A stretch of 64,000 nucleotides of DNA, from assembly GCF_041080675.1 (NCBI RefSeq), contig NZ_CP163520.1, forward strand, positions 7,965,501 to 8,029,500, read 5' to 3'. Below are positions 1-8,118 of the stretch, one piece after another (position 1 is the stretch's first letter; every line of letters begins with the position of its first letter). The notes under the pieces are model-generated. The model worked only from the letters and a program-made list of their open reading frames with translations. It was not told the DNA's origin and ran no database searches. The DNA comes from Streptomyces sp. cg36. Lineage in GTDB: Bacteria > Actinomycetota > Actinomycetes > Streptomycetales > Streptomycetaceae. Made by a program: the position numbers and the translations under genes.

Positions 1-326
1 GTCTCGGGGGTGAGCAGCTGTGCATCTGGGGTGTCGTGGTGGGCACAGGTGCCGAGGGGGACGAGGGCGTAGTACCAGACGCCCGCGTCGTAGGCGTCGT
101 GGATGACGGGCCCGTCCGCCATGTGGTTGAGGTACGCGGCGACCGTGTCCGAGTCGCCGCTCTGTGCGGCAGCGTGGACGATGGCGGCGGAGATGCGGAC
201 GGTGTCGAAGGCCCGGCCGGTCGGCAGCATCGCCAGGCCGCCGATCATCCACTCCCCGCGGGCCGCCGGGGGTGCTGGGTGCGCGGACGCGAGCCAGTCG
301 GTGATGGCCGTGGTCTGGTCCGTCAT
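1..326 (-). CDS. Hypothetical protein, C-terminus cut by window edge
   Basis: Open from an ATG at 326 to the left edge, giving at least 108 residues. The protein begins MTDQTTAITDWLASAHPA and contains an LPTGRAFDTVRI segment. Similar LP-x-G-x-x-FD-x-VR segments occur in small Streptomyces proteins related to bifunctional primase/polymerase N-domains; that link is from memory and weak. The start codon overlaps the stop of the upstream gene by four bases (ATGA), so the two genes are probably translationally coupled. No signal peptide or membrane segment is visible. Function unknown. Confidence 0.6.
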   Translation of the reverse strand, partial: MTDQTTAITDWLASAHPAPPAARGEWMIGGLAMLPTGRAFDTVRISAAIVHAAAQSGDSDTVAAYLNHMADGPVIHDAYDAGVWYYALVPLGTCAHHDTPDAQLLTPE

Positions 327-742
327 GAGCCCGCCTCAGCCGCCTCGACGTAACGGACCGCCACACCAAGGTCGTCGAGCCATGCGGCGAGTGCCGCCCG
401 TTCTGTCGGTGTGGTGGCGCTCATGTGGACGGCGGCCGGCGTGATGATCTCGGCGATACGGCCCTCCTCGGCGAGGCGGCTGACGCGCATGAGCGCGGGG
501 CGCTGGGATCGTGGCGGCCCCGACGAGCCGACGTCGTACAGCGCGGCGGTGATGGTCATCCCCCGTGCTGTGGCGTAGGCGCGTAGCGCACGCATGGCGC
601 TCTGGGGGTCTTGGCCGTCCGGGGCGTTGACATACAGGGCGACGATCGTCGGCGTCTCGGCGAGGCCGGTCGATGCGTCGGCGAGGGCCTGCCGCCGGGC
701 GGTGCCCTCAGCGGTGTGGCGCGTGACCATGGTGGACTCCAT
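323..742 (-). CDS. Resolvase-like small protein lacking the catalytic serine
   Basis: 139 residues. The middle (ALYVNAPDG, then RAYATARGMTI, then a GSSGPPRSQRPALMR stretch and LAEEGRIAEII) follows the order of the serine recombinase N-terminal domain. In active enzymes the first block reads ALYVRVS with a catalytic serine. Here the Arg and Ser are replaced (YVNAP), and no DNA-binding tail follows, so recombinase activity is unlikely. The ATG at 742 is preferred because a longer GTG start at 796 would sit inside the upstream terminator hairpin. It overlaps the next gene by four bases. Family assignment is inference; it could instead be a private Streptomyces hypothetical. Confidence 0.6.
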   Translation of the reverse strand: MESTMVTRHTAEGTARRQALADASTGLAETPTIVALYVNAPDGQDPQSAMRALRAYATARGMTITAALYDVGSSGPPRSQRPALMRVSRLAEEGRIAEIITPAAVHMSATTPTERAALAAWLDDLGVAVRYVEAAEAGS

Positions 743-781
743 GTCATCGGGGTCTGTGACGACAGGCTCCACCCACGCCAA

Positions 782-817
782 GGCCCCGACTATCACGACA
801 TGTTGATAGTCGGGGCC
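782..817 (-). terminator. Perfect 14-bp stem terminator after the XRE gene
   Basis: Inverted repeat 782-795 / 804-817 with an 8-base loop, without mismatch. It lies 17 bp beyond the stop of the XRE-type gene and ahead of the resolvase-like gene. There is no U tract, as is usual in Streptomyces. Confidence 0.75.
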
Positions 818-833
818 ACGGATTGGCGCTCAG

Positions 834-2018
834 TTATACGCCCAGCCAGGAGCCGTACGACAGGAACGAGTCCGGCAGCTGACGCTTCGCTGCCTCAAGC
901 CCCGCGTACGTCTCCCGGACCGTGAGGTGGTAGCGGGCCTGTTGCGGTGCCACCTTCCGCGCCCGCACTAGATTCCGAAACGACTCGCTGAGGTCACCCG
1001 TCCACATCTGGGCCCGCGCGACCTCGGCGTAGTGGTGGCTCCGCCGGGATGCCGGCCAGTCCGCAGGAATAACCAGTCCCCGCGCCGCCTGTGCTGCCTC
1101 CCCGTACTCGTCCAGCTCGGCGAGCACCGAGACCCGGTGGACACTGACATTCGTCGGTCCGAACGACAGCCAGTGCACATCGACGGCCTCGCCCGTGGAC
1201 TCGGCGAACCTCTTCGCCTCGTCAAGGTGCCCGGTTGCCCGCGCTCCTTCCTTCGAGCGCCCAGCCATGACGGCAGCGCCGAGATGCAACTGGCCTGTCA
1301 ACACATCGCGTTCCCGGCCGGCGTCGGCCTGTTCCAGCGTGCGCAAGCCGAGGTCGACGAGCCGTGCCCCGGTGCGGTACTGACCGGCGCGCAGGTAGGT
1401 GAGCGCGCGCATGTAGCGGTACATGCCGCCAACGACCGCGTCTGATCCGCGTTCGGCTGCCCAGTCCATGCGCGCGAGCGCGATCGTCGCCAGGTCATGG
1501 AAACCGAGCTTCGAGGCCACGTCGTACGCGGTGCGGTACGTGTTGGCGAGGAGCAACCAGGAGTTCCGGCTCGGTGCGGTGTGTGCGGCCGTCGTTGCCT
1601 CCTGGATAAGTCCGGGAACCTGGCTTGCGACCTGCTTGATCTCGCCCGCTCGCACCGCAACAAGGAGTGCCTCGGCATCGTCAGCCAGGAGCCGGTGTGC
1701 GCGGGGCCTGATGTCCGGATCGACTCCGAGGTCGTAGACGTCGAGGGCCTCGCGGATCGGCCTTATCAGCACGTCCAGTTCGTCGGCGCGAAGCTCGGTC
1801 ATGTACGGCTGGCCGGTTACGGTGGCGACCTCGACGCCGAGGGCGCGGGCGACGGCCCCGGCAACGTACGGCGAAGCCGGGATGACACCCTGTTCCGTCT
1901 TGGTCAGGGTGCTGTACGGGATGAGGGAGAGGTCCGCCAGGGCCCTCTGGGTGAGGTGGCGCTCCTGGCGTAGACGTTTGATTCGCGCGCCGGTGTGGTC
2001 ATGGGGTAGAGCGTGCAT
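834..2018 (-). CDS. XRE-family regulator with tetratricopeptide-like C-terminus
   Basis: 394 residues. Residues about 10-62 form a Cro/C1 helix-turn-helix (IKRLRQERHLTQRALADLS, then a second helix ending in an EQGVIPASPYVAGAVARALGV block). The remaining roughly 300 residues are alanine- and leucine-rich helical hairpins resembling TPR-type ligand or peptide sensors, a common Streptomyces architecture. The ATG at 2018 is chosen because the open frame upstream runs through the terminator of the neighbouring operon. Single-gene unit with its own terminator at 782-817. Targets are not deducible; partners may be the two small downstream genes. Confidence 0.85.
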   Translation of the reverse strand: MHALPHDHTGARIKRLRQERHLTQRALADLSLIPYSTLTKTEQGVIPASPYVAGAVARALGVEVATVTGQPYMTELRADELDVLIRPIREALDVYDLGVDPDIRPRAHRLLADDAEALLVAVRAGEIKQVASQVPGLIQEATTAAHTAPSRNSWLLLANTYRTAYDVASKLGFHDLATIALARMDWAAERGSDAVVGGMYRYMRALTYLRAGQYRTGARLVDLGLRTLEQADAGRERDVLTGQLHLGAAVMAGRSKEGARATGHLDEAKRFAESTGEAVDVHWLSFGPTNVSVHRVSVLAELDEYGEAAQAARGLVIPADWPASRRSHHYAEVARAQMWTGDLSESFRNLVRARKVAPQQARYHLTVRETYAGLEAAKRQLPDSFLSYGSWLGV

Positions 2019-2081
2019 ACTGGCTCCGTTCTGACTCGACACCAGAACGGTACCTGCGGTCGGCTCCGTGGGTACACGAAC

Positions 2082-2111
2082 AGCCCCGTCCCTGTTTCCG
2101 GGGGCGGGGCT
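2082..2111 (-). terminator. Terminator of the valine catabolic operon
   Basis: Inverted repeat 2082-2092 / 2101-2111, 11 bp with one mismatch and an 8-base loop. It starts about 50 bp after the stop of the last operon gene and before the XRE start region. Confidence 0.7.
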
Positions 2112-2163
2112 CTCGTGCTTCGTAGGCCCGGCGGGCCCGCCGCCATGCACGCCGACGGTCAGG

Positions 2164-2940
2164 TCAGCCGTGCGTGAAGTGCGGCGGGCGTTTGTCGACG
2201 AAGGCGGACATGCCCTCTTTCTGGTCGGCGGTGGCGAACACCGCGTGGAACAGGCGGCGTTCGAAGCGGACGCCCTCGGTGAGGGTGGTTTCGAAGGCGC
2301 GGTTGACGGCCTCCTTGGCCATCATCGCGACCGGCTTGGACATCTCCGCGACGGTCGTCGCGACGGCGAGGGCCTCGGCGAGCAGCTCGTCGGCGGGGAC
2401 GATCCGCGAGACCAGCCCTGCGCGTTCGGCCTCGGCGGCGTCCATGGTGCGGCCGGTGAGACACAGCTCCATGGCCTTGGCCTTGCCGACGGCACGGGTC
2501 AGGCGCTGGGAGCCGCCGATGCCGGGGATGACACCCAGTTTGATCTCGGGCTGGCCGAACTTGGCGGTGTCGGCGGCCAGGAGGATGTCGCAGAGCATGG
2601 CGAGTTCACAGCCCCCGCCGAGGGCGTATCCGGCGACGGCGGCCAGGGTGGGGGTGCGGAGCTGGCCGAGGCGGTCCCAGGCGGTGAACCAGTCGGAGAG
2701 GTACATGTCCATGTAGCTCTGCGGGCGCATCTCCTTGATGTCCGCGCCGGCCGCGAAGGCTTTCGCGGAGCCGGTGAGGACGATGCAGCCCACGTCCGGG
2801 TCCCGGTCGAGCTCCTCGGTGAGGGCTACGACCTCGGTCATGACCTTCAGGTTCAGGGCGTTGAGGGCCTCGGGACGGTCGAGGGTGAGGAGGGCCACCC
2901 GCCCCTTGCGCTCCAGCAGGACGGTTTCGTAGGTGGTCAT
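2164..2940 (-). CDS. Enoyl-CoA hydratase
   Basis: 258 residues, the usual length for monofunctional crotonases. It has the crotonase oxyanion-hole segment ([15 protein letters not shown], about residues 57-71) and the [13 protein letters not shown] block near residue 105, followed by [20 protein letters not shown] carrying the catalytic glutamate. Predicted role: hydration of methacrylyl-CoA or another short enoyl-CoA in valine breakdown. Its ATG overlaps the mmsB stop by four bases (ATGA), and it is the last gene of the operon, ahead of the terminator at 2082-2111. Substrate is inferred from context; crotonase sequences alone do not fix chain length. Confidence 0.92.
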   Translation of the reverse strand: MTTYETVLLERKGRVALLTLDRPEALNALNLKVMTEVVALTEELDRDPDVGCIVLTGSAKAFAAGADIKEMRPQSYMDMYLSDWFTAWDRLGQLRTPTLAAVAGYALGGGCELAMLCDILLAADTAKFGQPEIKLGVIPGIGGSQRLTRAVGKAKAMELCLTGRTMDAAEAERAGLVSRIVPADELLAEALAVATTVAEMSKPVAMMAKEAVNRAFETTLTEGVRFERRLFHAVFATADQKEGMSAFVDKRPPHFTHG

Positions 2941-3839
2941 GCGGTGGTTCCGTTCTCAGGTCGCAGGGTGCGGACGATGGCCGAGAAGTCGAGGTCGGCG
3001 CCCTCGGCCGCGGCGAACGCCGCGTACATTTCGGCGGCCTTGAGGCCCAGGGGCGCCTGGAGGTCGCCCGCCCGCAGGGCGTTGGCGGCGAGGCCGAGGT
3101 CCTTGGCCATCAAGGGGGCGGCGAAGCCGGGGCGGTAGTCGCGGTTGGCGGGGCTGGCCGGGACCGGGCCGGGCACGGGGCAGTTGACGGTGAGGGCCCA
3201 GCACTGCCCGGAGGCGGTGGAGGCGACGTCATAGAGGGCCTGGTGGTCGAGGCCCAGGCTCTCGGCGAGGACGAAGGCTTCGCTGACGCCGATCATCGAG
3301 ACGGCCAGGATCATGTTGTTGCAGATCTTCGCGGCCTGTCCGGCACCGGCCGCGCCGCAGTGCACGGCCTTCTTGCCCATGGCGGCGAGCAGCGGCTCGG
3401 CGGCGGCGAACTCGGCGTCGTCGCCGCCCGCCATGAAGGTGAGCGTGCCCGCCTCCGCGCCCACCACCCCGCCGGACACGGGGGCGTCCAGCCCCCGGTG
3501 ACCGGCCGCGACGACGGCCTCGTGCGCGGCCCGGGCGTCGGCGACGTCGATGGTGGAGCAGTCCACGAACAGCGTGCCCGGCCGGGCGGCGGCCAGCAGG
3601 CCCTGGTCGCGGTAGAGGGAGAGGACGTGGTGGCCCGCGGGGAGCATGGTGATCACCACGTCGGCGCGGGCCGCGGCCTCCGCCGCAGAGGCCGCGGGTT
3701 CGACCCCGGTCGCGGCGGCGGAGGCCAGCAGGGCGGGGACGAGGTCGAAGCCGAGGACGCGGTGTCCGGCCTCGACGAGGCGGGCGGCCATCGGGCCGCC
3801 CATGTGGCCGAGGCCGATGAACGCGACGGTGGTGCTCAC
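2937..3839 (-). CDS. mmsB: 3-hydroxyisobutyrate dehydrogenase
   Basis: 300 residues. An N-terminal Rossmann motif ([12 protein letters not shown], residues about 7-18) binds NAD(P). The [19 protein letters not shown] substrate loop and the [10 protein letters not shown] segment with the catalytic lysine identify the beta-hydroxyacid dehydrogenase family, and the valine context points to 3-hydroxyisobutyrate oxidised to methylmalonate semialdehyde, the substrate of MmsA encoded upstream. The GTG at 3839 overlaps the preceding stop by four bases (GTGA). Length and motifs are intact. Confidence 0.92.
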   Translation of the reverse strand: MSTTVAFIGLGHMGGPMAARLVEAGHRVLGFDLVPALLASAAATGVEPAASAAEAAARADVVITMLPAGHHVLSLYRDQGLLAAARPGTLFVDCSTIDVADARAAHEAVVAAGHRGLDAPVSGGVVGAEAGTLTFMAGGDDAEFAAAEPLLAAMGKKAVHCGAAGAGQAAKICNNMILAVSMIGVSEAFVLAESLGLDHQALYDVASTASGQCWALTVNCPVPGPVPASPANRDYRPGFAAPLMAKDLGLAANALRAGDLQAPLGLKAAEMYAAFAAAEGADLDFSAIVRTLRPENGTTA

Positions 3840-4921
3840 CAGACGACCTCCTGGGACGGGGCGATCGCGTCGAGGCGGAGCTCGCGCGTGCCGGGCGGGG
3901 CGAAGTAGCGGTCCACGTGTGCGGGGGTGACGTGCGCCAGCGTGGCTGGTGACCAGTGCGGGTCGCGGTCCTTGTCGATGACCTGGGCGCGGATGCCCTC
4001 CACCAGGTCGGCGGAGGCGAGCGCCGCGCAGGAGACGCGGTACTCCTGCTCCAGCACCCGCTCCAGCGGTCCCAGGTGGCGGGCCCGGCGGAGCGCGGCC
4101 AGGGTGACCTTGACGGCCGTGGGGGACTTGGACAGCAGGGTGTCGGCGGCCTCCTTGGCGGCGGGCACGCCCGAGGCCCGCAGCCGTTCGATGATCTCCT
4201 CGGCGGTGTCGGCGGCGTAGCAGTGGTCGATCCAGTCGCGGGCGGCGTCGAGCGTGCCGGGCGGTGGCTGCGTCACGTACCGCTCCAGGACGTCGTGCAC
4301 CGGTGAGGTGCTCAAATCCTTTACGAGAGGCGGCAGTTGCGAGGACGGTACGAAATGGTCGGCGAGCCCGCACAGCAGCGCGTCGGCGGCGCCCACGGGA
4401 GCCCCGGTCAACGCGAGGTGGGTGCCGAGTTCTCCGGGGGCCAGGGCGAGGAGATACGTACCGCCGACGTCGGGGACGAAGCCGATCCCGGTCTCGGGCA
4501 TCGCGACCTTGGACCGCTCGGTGACGATGCGGACGCTGCCGTGGGCCGAGACGCCGACTCCGCCGCCCATCACGATGCCGTCCATGAGGGCGACGTACGG
4601 TTTGGGGTAGCGGGCGATGAGCGCGTTGAGCCGGTACTCGTCCCGCCAGAAGTCCGCCGAGGCGGTACCGCCCGTGCGGGCGTCCTCGTGGATCGCGCGG
4701 ATGTCGCCGCCCGCGCACAGGCCCCGCTCGCCGGCGCCGTCGATGACGACCTGTGCGACGCGGGGATCGTCGGCCCAGGCCGAGAGCGCCTCATCGATCC
4801 GGAGCACCATGGGATGGGTCAGGGCGTTGAGGGCCTTGGGGCGGTTGAGGGTGATGTGGGCGGCGTGGCCCTCGGTCCGCAGCAGGACGTGGTCGTGTGC
4901 GGGATGGGGGGTGTGGTTCAT
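3836..4921 (-). CDS. 3-hydroxyisobutyryl-CoA hydrolase (HIBCH-type crotonase)
   Basis: 361 residues, about 100 longer than a normal hydratase, which is typical of HIBCH. The oxyanion segment GERGLCAGGDIRAIHEDA and the block MGGGVGVSAHGSVRIVTERS followed by MPETGIGFVPDVGGTY are characteristic of this subgroup. It would release 3-hydroxyisobutyrate from its CoA ester so that MmsB can oxidise it. ATG at 4921, overlapping the acyl-CoA dehydrogenase stop by four bases. It stands directly between the dehydrogenase and mmsB, the expected order for valine catabolism. Confidence 0.9.
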   Translation of the reverse strand: MNHTPHPAHDHVLLRTEGHAAHITLNRPKALNALTHPMVLRIDEALSAWADDPRVAQVVIDGAGERGLCAGGDIRAIHEDARTGGTASADFWRDEYRLNALIARYPKPYVALMDGIVMGGGVGVSAHGSVRIVTERSKVAMPETGIGFVPDVGGTYLLALAPGELGTHLALTGAPVGAADALLCGLADHFVPSSQLPPLVKDLSTSPVHDVLERYVTQPPPGTLDAARDWIDHCYAADTAEEIIERLRASGVPAAKEAADTLLSKSPTAVKVTLAALRRARHLGPLERVLEQEYRVSCAALASADLVEGIRAQVIDKDRDPHWSPATLAHVTPAHVDRYFAPPGTRELRLDAIAPSQEVVW

Positions 4922-6063
4922 CGCAGGGTCTCCGTCAGTCCGCGCGCGACGATCACGCGCATGACCTCGTTGGTGCCTTCGAGGATCTGGTGGACGCGCA
5001 GGTCGCGGACGATCTTCTCGATGCCGTACTCGCTCAAATAGCCGTAACCGCCGTGCAGTTGGAGCGCGGCGTCGGCCACCGCGTAGCCGGTGTCGGTGGC
5101 GAACCGCTTGGCCATCGCGCACAGGCGGGGAGCCAGCGGATCACCCGTGTCCAGGGCTTCGGCGGCTTGGCGGACCAGCGCCCGGGCGGCGGCCAGCTCG
5201 GTGGCCATGTCGGCCAGGCGGAACTGGAGCGCCTGGCGCTCCAGCAGTCGGCTGCCGAACGCCTCGCGGTCCGCCAGATGGGTCAGCGAGCGGTCGAGGG
5301 CGCTCTGGGCGCCGCCGAGCGAGCAGGCGGCGATGCCGAGCCGGCCGCCGTTGAGGCCGTTCATGGCGATGCGGAACCCGTCGCCCTCCGCGCCGAGCCG
5401 CCGGTCGGCGGGGACGCGGACGCCGTCGAGGACCACCTGGCGCGTCGGCTGGGCGTTCCAGCCCATCTTGCGTTCGTTGGGCCCGAAGGAGACGCCCGGG
5501 TCCTCGCGTGCGACGACGAACGCGGAGATGCCGCCCGGACCCGGTGCACCGGTGCGGGCCATGACCACATAGAGGCCGGCGGACCCGGCCCCCGAGATGA
5601 ACTGCTTGACGCCGCTCAGCACGTAGTGGTCGCCCTGCCGCTCGGCGCGGGTGGACAGCGCGGCGGCGTCCGAACCCGCGCCCGGTTCGGTCAGGCAGTA
5701 GCTGCCCAGGGTGGCCGCGGAGCACAGGTGGGGCAGCCAGCGGGCGCGCTGGGCGCCGTCGCCGTAGCGGTCGATCATCCAGGCGACCATGTTGTGGATG
5801 GAGAGGTACCCGGCGATGGACGGGCAGCCCGTCGCGAGCGTCTCGAAGACGAGGACGCCGTCGCTGCGGGACAGGGCCGAACCGCCGTGCTCCTCGCGGA
5901 CGTACACACCGGCGAGCCCGAGTGCGGCGGCCCGCTGGATGACGTCGATGGGGAAGTGCTTGTCCTGGTCCCAGGCGACGGCATGGGGGGCCAGCTGCTC
6001 CTGGGCGAAGTCGAGGGTGACCTCGGCCAGGGCGAGCTGGTCCTTGGTGAGGGTGGAGGTCAT
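4918..6063 (-). CDS. Acyl-CoA dehydrogenase, probably isobutyryl-CoA dehydrogenase
   Basis: 381 residues, normal length. The FAD-binding signature SYCLTEPGAGSDAAAL is near residue 125 and the C-terminal block HGGYGYLSEYGIEKIVRD, then QILEGTNEVMR, near residue 360; the glutamate of ILEGTNE is the catalytic base position in short-chain and isobutyryl-type enzymes. Role: oxidation of isobutyryl-CoA to methacrylyl-CoA. The ATG at 6063 lies five bases after the mmsA stop. Substrate preference is inferred from the operon. Confidence 0.9.
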   Translation of the reverse strand: MTSTLTKDQLALAEVTLDFAQEQLAPHAVAWDQDKHFPIDVIQRAAALGLAGVYVREEHGGSALSRSDGVLVFETLATGCPSIAGYLSIHNMVAWMIDRYGDGAQRARWLPHLCSAATLGSYCLTEPGAGSDAAALSTRAERQGDHYVLSGVKQFISGAGSAGLYVVMARTGAPGPGGISAFVVAREDPGVSFGPNERKMGWNAQPTRQVVLDGVRVPADRRLGAEGDGFRIAMNGLNGGRLGIAACSLGGAQSALDRSLTHLADREAFGSRLLERQALQFRLADMATELAAARALVRQAAEALDTGDPLAPRLCAMAKRFATDTGYAVADAALQLHGGYGYLSEYGIEKIVRDLRVHQILEGTNEVMRVIVARGLTETLR

Positions 6064-6068
6064 GGCGC

Positions 6069-7568
6069 TCACCCCATCGTCGGGATGGTGAAGCTCGCGC
6101 CCTCCTTGACCCCGGAGGGCCAGCGCGAGGTGACGGTCTTGGTGCGGGTGTAGAAGCGGATCGAGTCCGGTCCGTGCTGGTTGAGGTCCCCGAACCCGGA
6201 CCGCTTCCAGCCGCCGAAGGTGTGGTACGCGACGGGCACCGGGATGGGGACGTTGACGCCGACCATGCCGGTGTTGACCCGGCGGGTGAACTCGCGGGCG
6301 GTGTCCCCGTCGCGGGTGAAGACGGCCACACCGTTGCCGTACGGGTGCTCGCTGGGCAGGCGCAGCGCCTCCTCGAAGTCGGCGGCCCGCACGACGGTGA
6401 GTACGGGGCCGAAGATCTCCTCGCGGTAGACGCGCATCTGCGGGGAGACGCGGTCGAAGAGGGTGGCGCCCGCGAAGTAGCCGTTCTCGTGACCGGGCAG
6501 GGTGAACCCGCGCCCGTCCACGACGAGTTCGGCGCCCTCGTTCACCCCGATGTCGACGTAGCGGTTCACCCGGTCCAGGGCGTCGCGGCTGACCAGGGGA
6601 CCGAAGTCCGCCTCCGGGTCGTCGGAGCGGCCGATCTTGAGGGTGGCGATCCGGTCCTTGAGGGCGGTGACCAGGCGGTCCGCCGTCTCCTCGCCCACGG
6701 GTACGGCCACGGAGATGGCCATGCAGCGCTCGCCCGCCGAGCCGTATCCGGCGCCGATCAGTGCGTCCACGGCCTGGTCGAGGTCGGCGTCGGGCATCAC
6801 GACCATGTGGTTCTTGGCGCCGCCGAAGCACTGGGCGCGCTTGCCGTGCGCGGCGGCGGTGGCGTAGATGTGCGCGGCGATCGGGGTGGAGCCGACGAAG
6901 CCGACGGCCTGGACGCGCGGGTCCTCCAGGAGCGTGTCGACGGCTTCCTTGCCGCCGTTGACGACGTTCAGCACGCCCGGCGGCAGGCCCGCCTCCAAGA
7001 ACAGCTCCGCGAGGCGCAGCGGTACGGACGGATCGCGCTCGGACGGCTTGAGGATGAAGGCGTTGCCGCAGGCCAGGGCGGGGGCGGCCTTCCAGAGCGG
7101 GATCATCGCCGGGAAGTTGAACGGGGTGATGCCGGCGACCACGCCGAGCGGGCCGCGCAGCGAGTGCACGTCGATGCCGGTGCCGGCGTTGTCGGTGAAC
7201 TCGCCCTTGAGCAGGTGCGGGATCCCCGCGGCGAACTCGACCACCTCCAGGCCGCGTTGCAGGTCGCCGTGGGCGTCGGCGATCGTCTTGCCGTGCTCGG
7301 CCGACAGCAGGCGGGCCAGCGCGTCGCGCTCGCCCTCGACGAGCTGGAGGAAGCGCAGCAGGACGCGGGCGCGCCGCTGGGGGTTCCACTGGCCCCAATC
7401 GGCCTGCGCTGACTCGGCGTTGGCGATCGCCGCCTCGGTGTCGGCGCGCCCGGCCAGCGGGACGCGGGCCTGGACGGCGCCGGTGTTCGGGTCGTGGACG
7501 TCGGAGAAGAGCCCGGACGTGCCGGTGGTGTGCTTTCCGCCGATGAAGTGGGTGAGTTCTCGGACCAT
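6069..7568 (-). CDS. mmsA: Methylmalonate-semialdehyde dehydrogenase (CoA-acylating)
   Basis: 499 residues, the standard length. It has the NAD-binding segment TPFNFPAMIPLWK near residue 150, GFVGSTPIAAHIYATAA near 225, and the nucleophile region YGSAGERCMAISVAV near 280 (catalytic cysteine in ERCMA). It converts methylmalonate semialdehyde to propionyl-CoA; the same family (IolA) also takes malonate semialdehyde. First gene of the five-gene operon. The leader upstream carries a cobalamin riboswitch about 200 bp from the ATG, which is unusual for this enzyme. The ribosome-binding site is modest (AGAGCAGG). Confidence 0.95.
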   Translation of the reverse strand: MVRELTHFIGGKHTTGTSGLFSDVHDPNTGAVQARVPLAGRADTEAAIANAESAQADWGQWNPQRRARVLLRFLQLVEGERDALARLLSAEHGKTIADAHGDLQRGLEVVEFAAGIPHLLKGEFTDNAGTGIDVHSLRGPLGVVAGITPFNFPAMIPLWKAAPALACGNAFILKPSERDPSVPLRLAELFLEAGLPPGVLNVVNGGKEAVDTLLEDPRVQAVGFVGSTPIAAHIYATAAAHGKRAQCFGGAKNHMVVMPDADLDQAVDALIGAGYGSAGERCMAISVAVPVGEETADRLVTALKDRIATLKIGRSDDPEADFGPLVSRDALDRVNRYVDIGVNEGAELVVDGRGFTLPGHENGYFAGATLFDRVSPQMRVYREEIFGPVLTVVRAADFEEALRLPSEHPYGNGVAVFTRDGDTAREFTRRVNTGMVGVNVPIPVPVAYHTFGGWKRSGFGDLNQHGPDSIRFYTRTKTVTSRWPSGVKEGASFTIPTMG

Positions 7569-7664
7569 GGATGCCTGCTCTCGTCAGGTCGGCTCCGGGG
7601 ATGGCACGGCTGGCCGGCGGACGGCACCCGGATCGGGGTGCGCCGCTGCGGCGGGCCGTGAGAA

Positions 7665-7736
7665 CTACGAGCGCGCGGACGTGGTGTGTGCGCGCTCCGC
7701 CGGATCACCAGGGTCGTGGGTACAAACCGGTGCCAT
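7665..7736 (-). CDS. Possible 23-codon ORF just after the cobalamin riboswitch
   Basis: ATG at 7736 preceded by GGAG with a 9-base spacing, giving MAPVCTHDPGDPAERAHTTS and three more residues before a TAG. It begins about 40 bases after the end of the riboswitch, where the first regulated gene would normally start, and ends about 100 bp before mmsA. It may be the N-terminal stump of a lost cobalamin-regulated gene, a leader peptide, or noise. Third-codon GC is only moderate. Low confidence. Confidence 0.25.
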   Translation of the reverse strand: MAPVCTHDPGDPAERAHTTSARS

Positions 7737-7775
7737 GCGTGTCTGCTCCATCCTCGTGGACAACACGGAACATCC

Positions 7776-7930
7776 GCGGCCGGTATCCTGACTCCCGGAT
7801 CACCATGTGCCGCCCGCCTTCCCGACAGACCTCGTCAGTGGCGTGTGGATGGCAGCACACTCCCCGGTCACAGTGGCGGGACCGTGCCGGATTCACACCG
7901 GCTTCCCTGCACCGCGGACCTACTTCCCCG
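7776..7930 (-). promoter_or_regulatory. Cobalamin (adenosylcobalamin) riboswitch
   Basis: On the minus strand the conserved elements appear in the correct order: GGTGCAGGGAAGCCGGTG, then AATCCGGCACGGTCCCGC, then CCACTGTGACCGGGGAG, then GCCACTGACGAGG, GTCGGGAAGGCGGG, and finally the B12-box GAGTCAGGATACCGGCC (7778-7794). This matches the cobalamin riboswitch family throughout its core. It faces mmsA, whose ATG is about 200 bp downstream; no other complete gene lies between. Orthodox targets are B12 synthesis or uptake genes, so its place before a valine operon is odd. Confidence 0.9.
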
Positions 7931-7932
7931 AA

Positions 7933-7961
7933 GATATAGTTGGACGTCCTAGTAAGTCCAG
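7933..7961 (-). promoter_or_regulatory. Promoter with embedded palindrome driving the riboswitch leader
   Basis: On the minus strand CTGGAC (7956-7961) and TATATC (7933-7938) are separated by 17 bp, a good vegetative promoter. The spacer contains the palindrome GGACGTCC (7942-7949), a position where a repressor could act. Transcription would start a few bases before the riboswitch. Confidence 0.65.
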
Positions 7962-7990
7962 AGCTTCCCTGACGCGCCTACAGCCGGACC

Positions 7991-8107
7991 ACGCGCATCG
8001 TCTCCCTCCTCCCGGCGGCCACCGGCATCGTTGCGGGCCCCGGGCGCGCCGCTGACCTGGCCGGACGCGCCCCTTGGGGTCCGGGCCGCCGGCGGGCCCG
8101 TGACTGA
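7991..8107 (+). pseudogene. 5' remnant of a cobalamin-binding-protein-like (BtuF-type) gene
   Basis: Frame starting TRIVSLLPAATGIVAG, continuing PGRAADLAGRAP, then a TGA at 8105-8107. Intact periplasmic-binding-like cobalamin proteins of actinobacteria begin with a near-identical RIVSLLPAATEIV block followed by LG-x-ADDLVG. Only about 30 residues are recognisable, the initiator ATG is ACG here and a stop follows. It faces away from the riboswitch. I infer a decayed divergent B12-related gene; the match is from memory of the family and should be searched. Confidence 0.5.
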
Positions 8108-8118
8108 CGAAGCGTCAG
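8104..8118 (-). terminator. Short hairpin at the end of the SDR gene
   Basis: 6-bp perfect stem with a 3-base loop spanning the SDR stop codon, followed by a GC-rich inverted repeat at about 8083-8101. A plausible but weak terminator. Confidence 0.35.

Noticed and set aside
743..796. Longer GTG start for the resolvase-like gene
   Set aside because: The start codon lies inside the terminator hairpin of the upstream gene.
2019..2150. N-terminal extension of the XRE protein
   Set aside because: Would run through the terminator of the neighbouring operon and add a Pro/Gly-rich stretch unlike XRE proteins.
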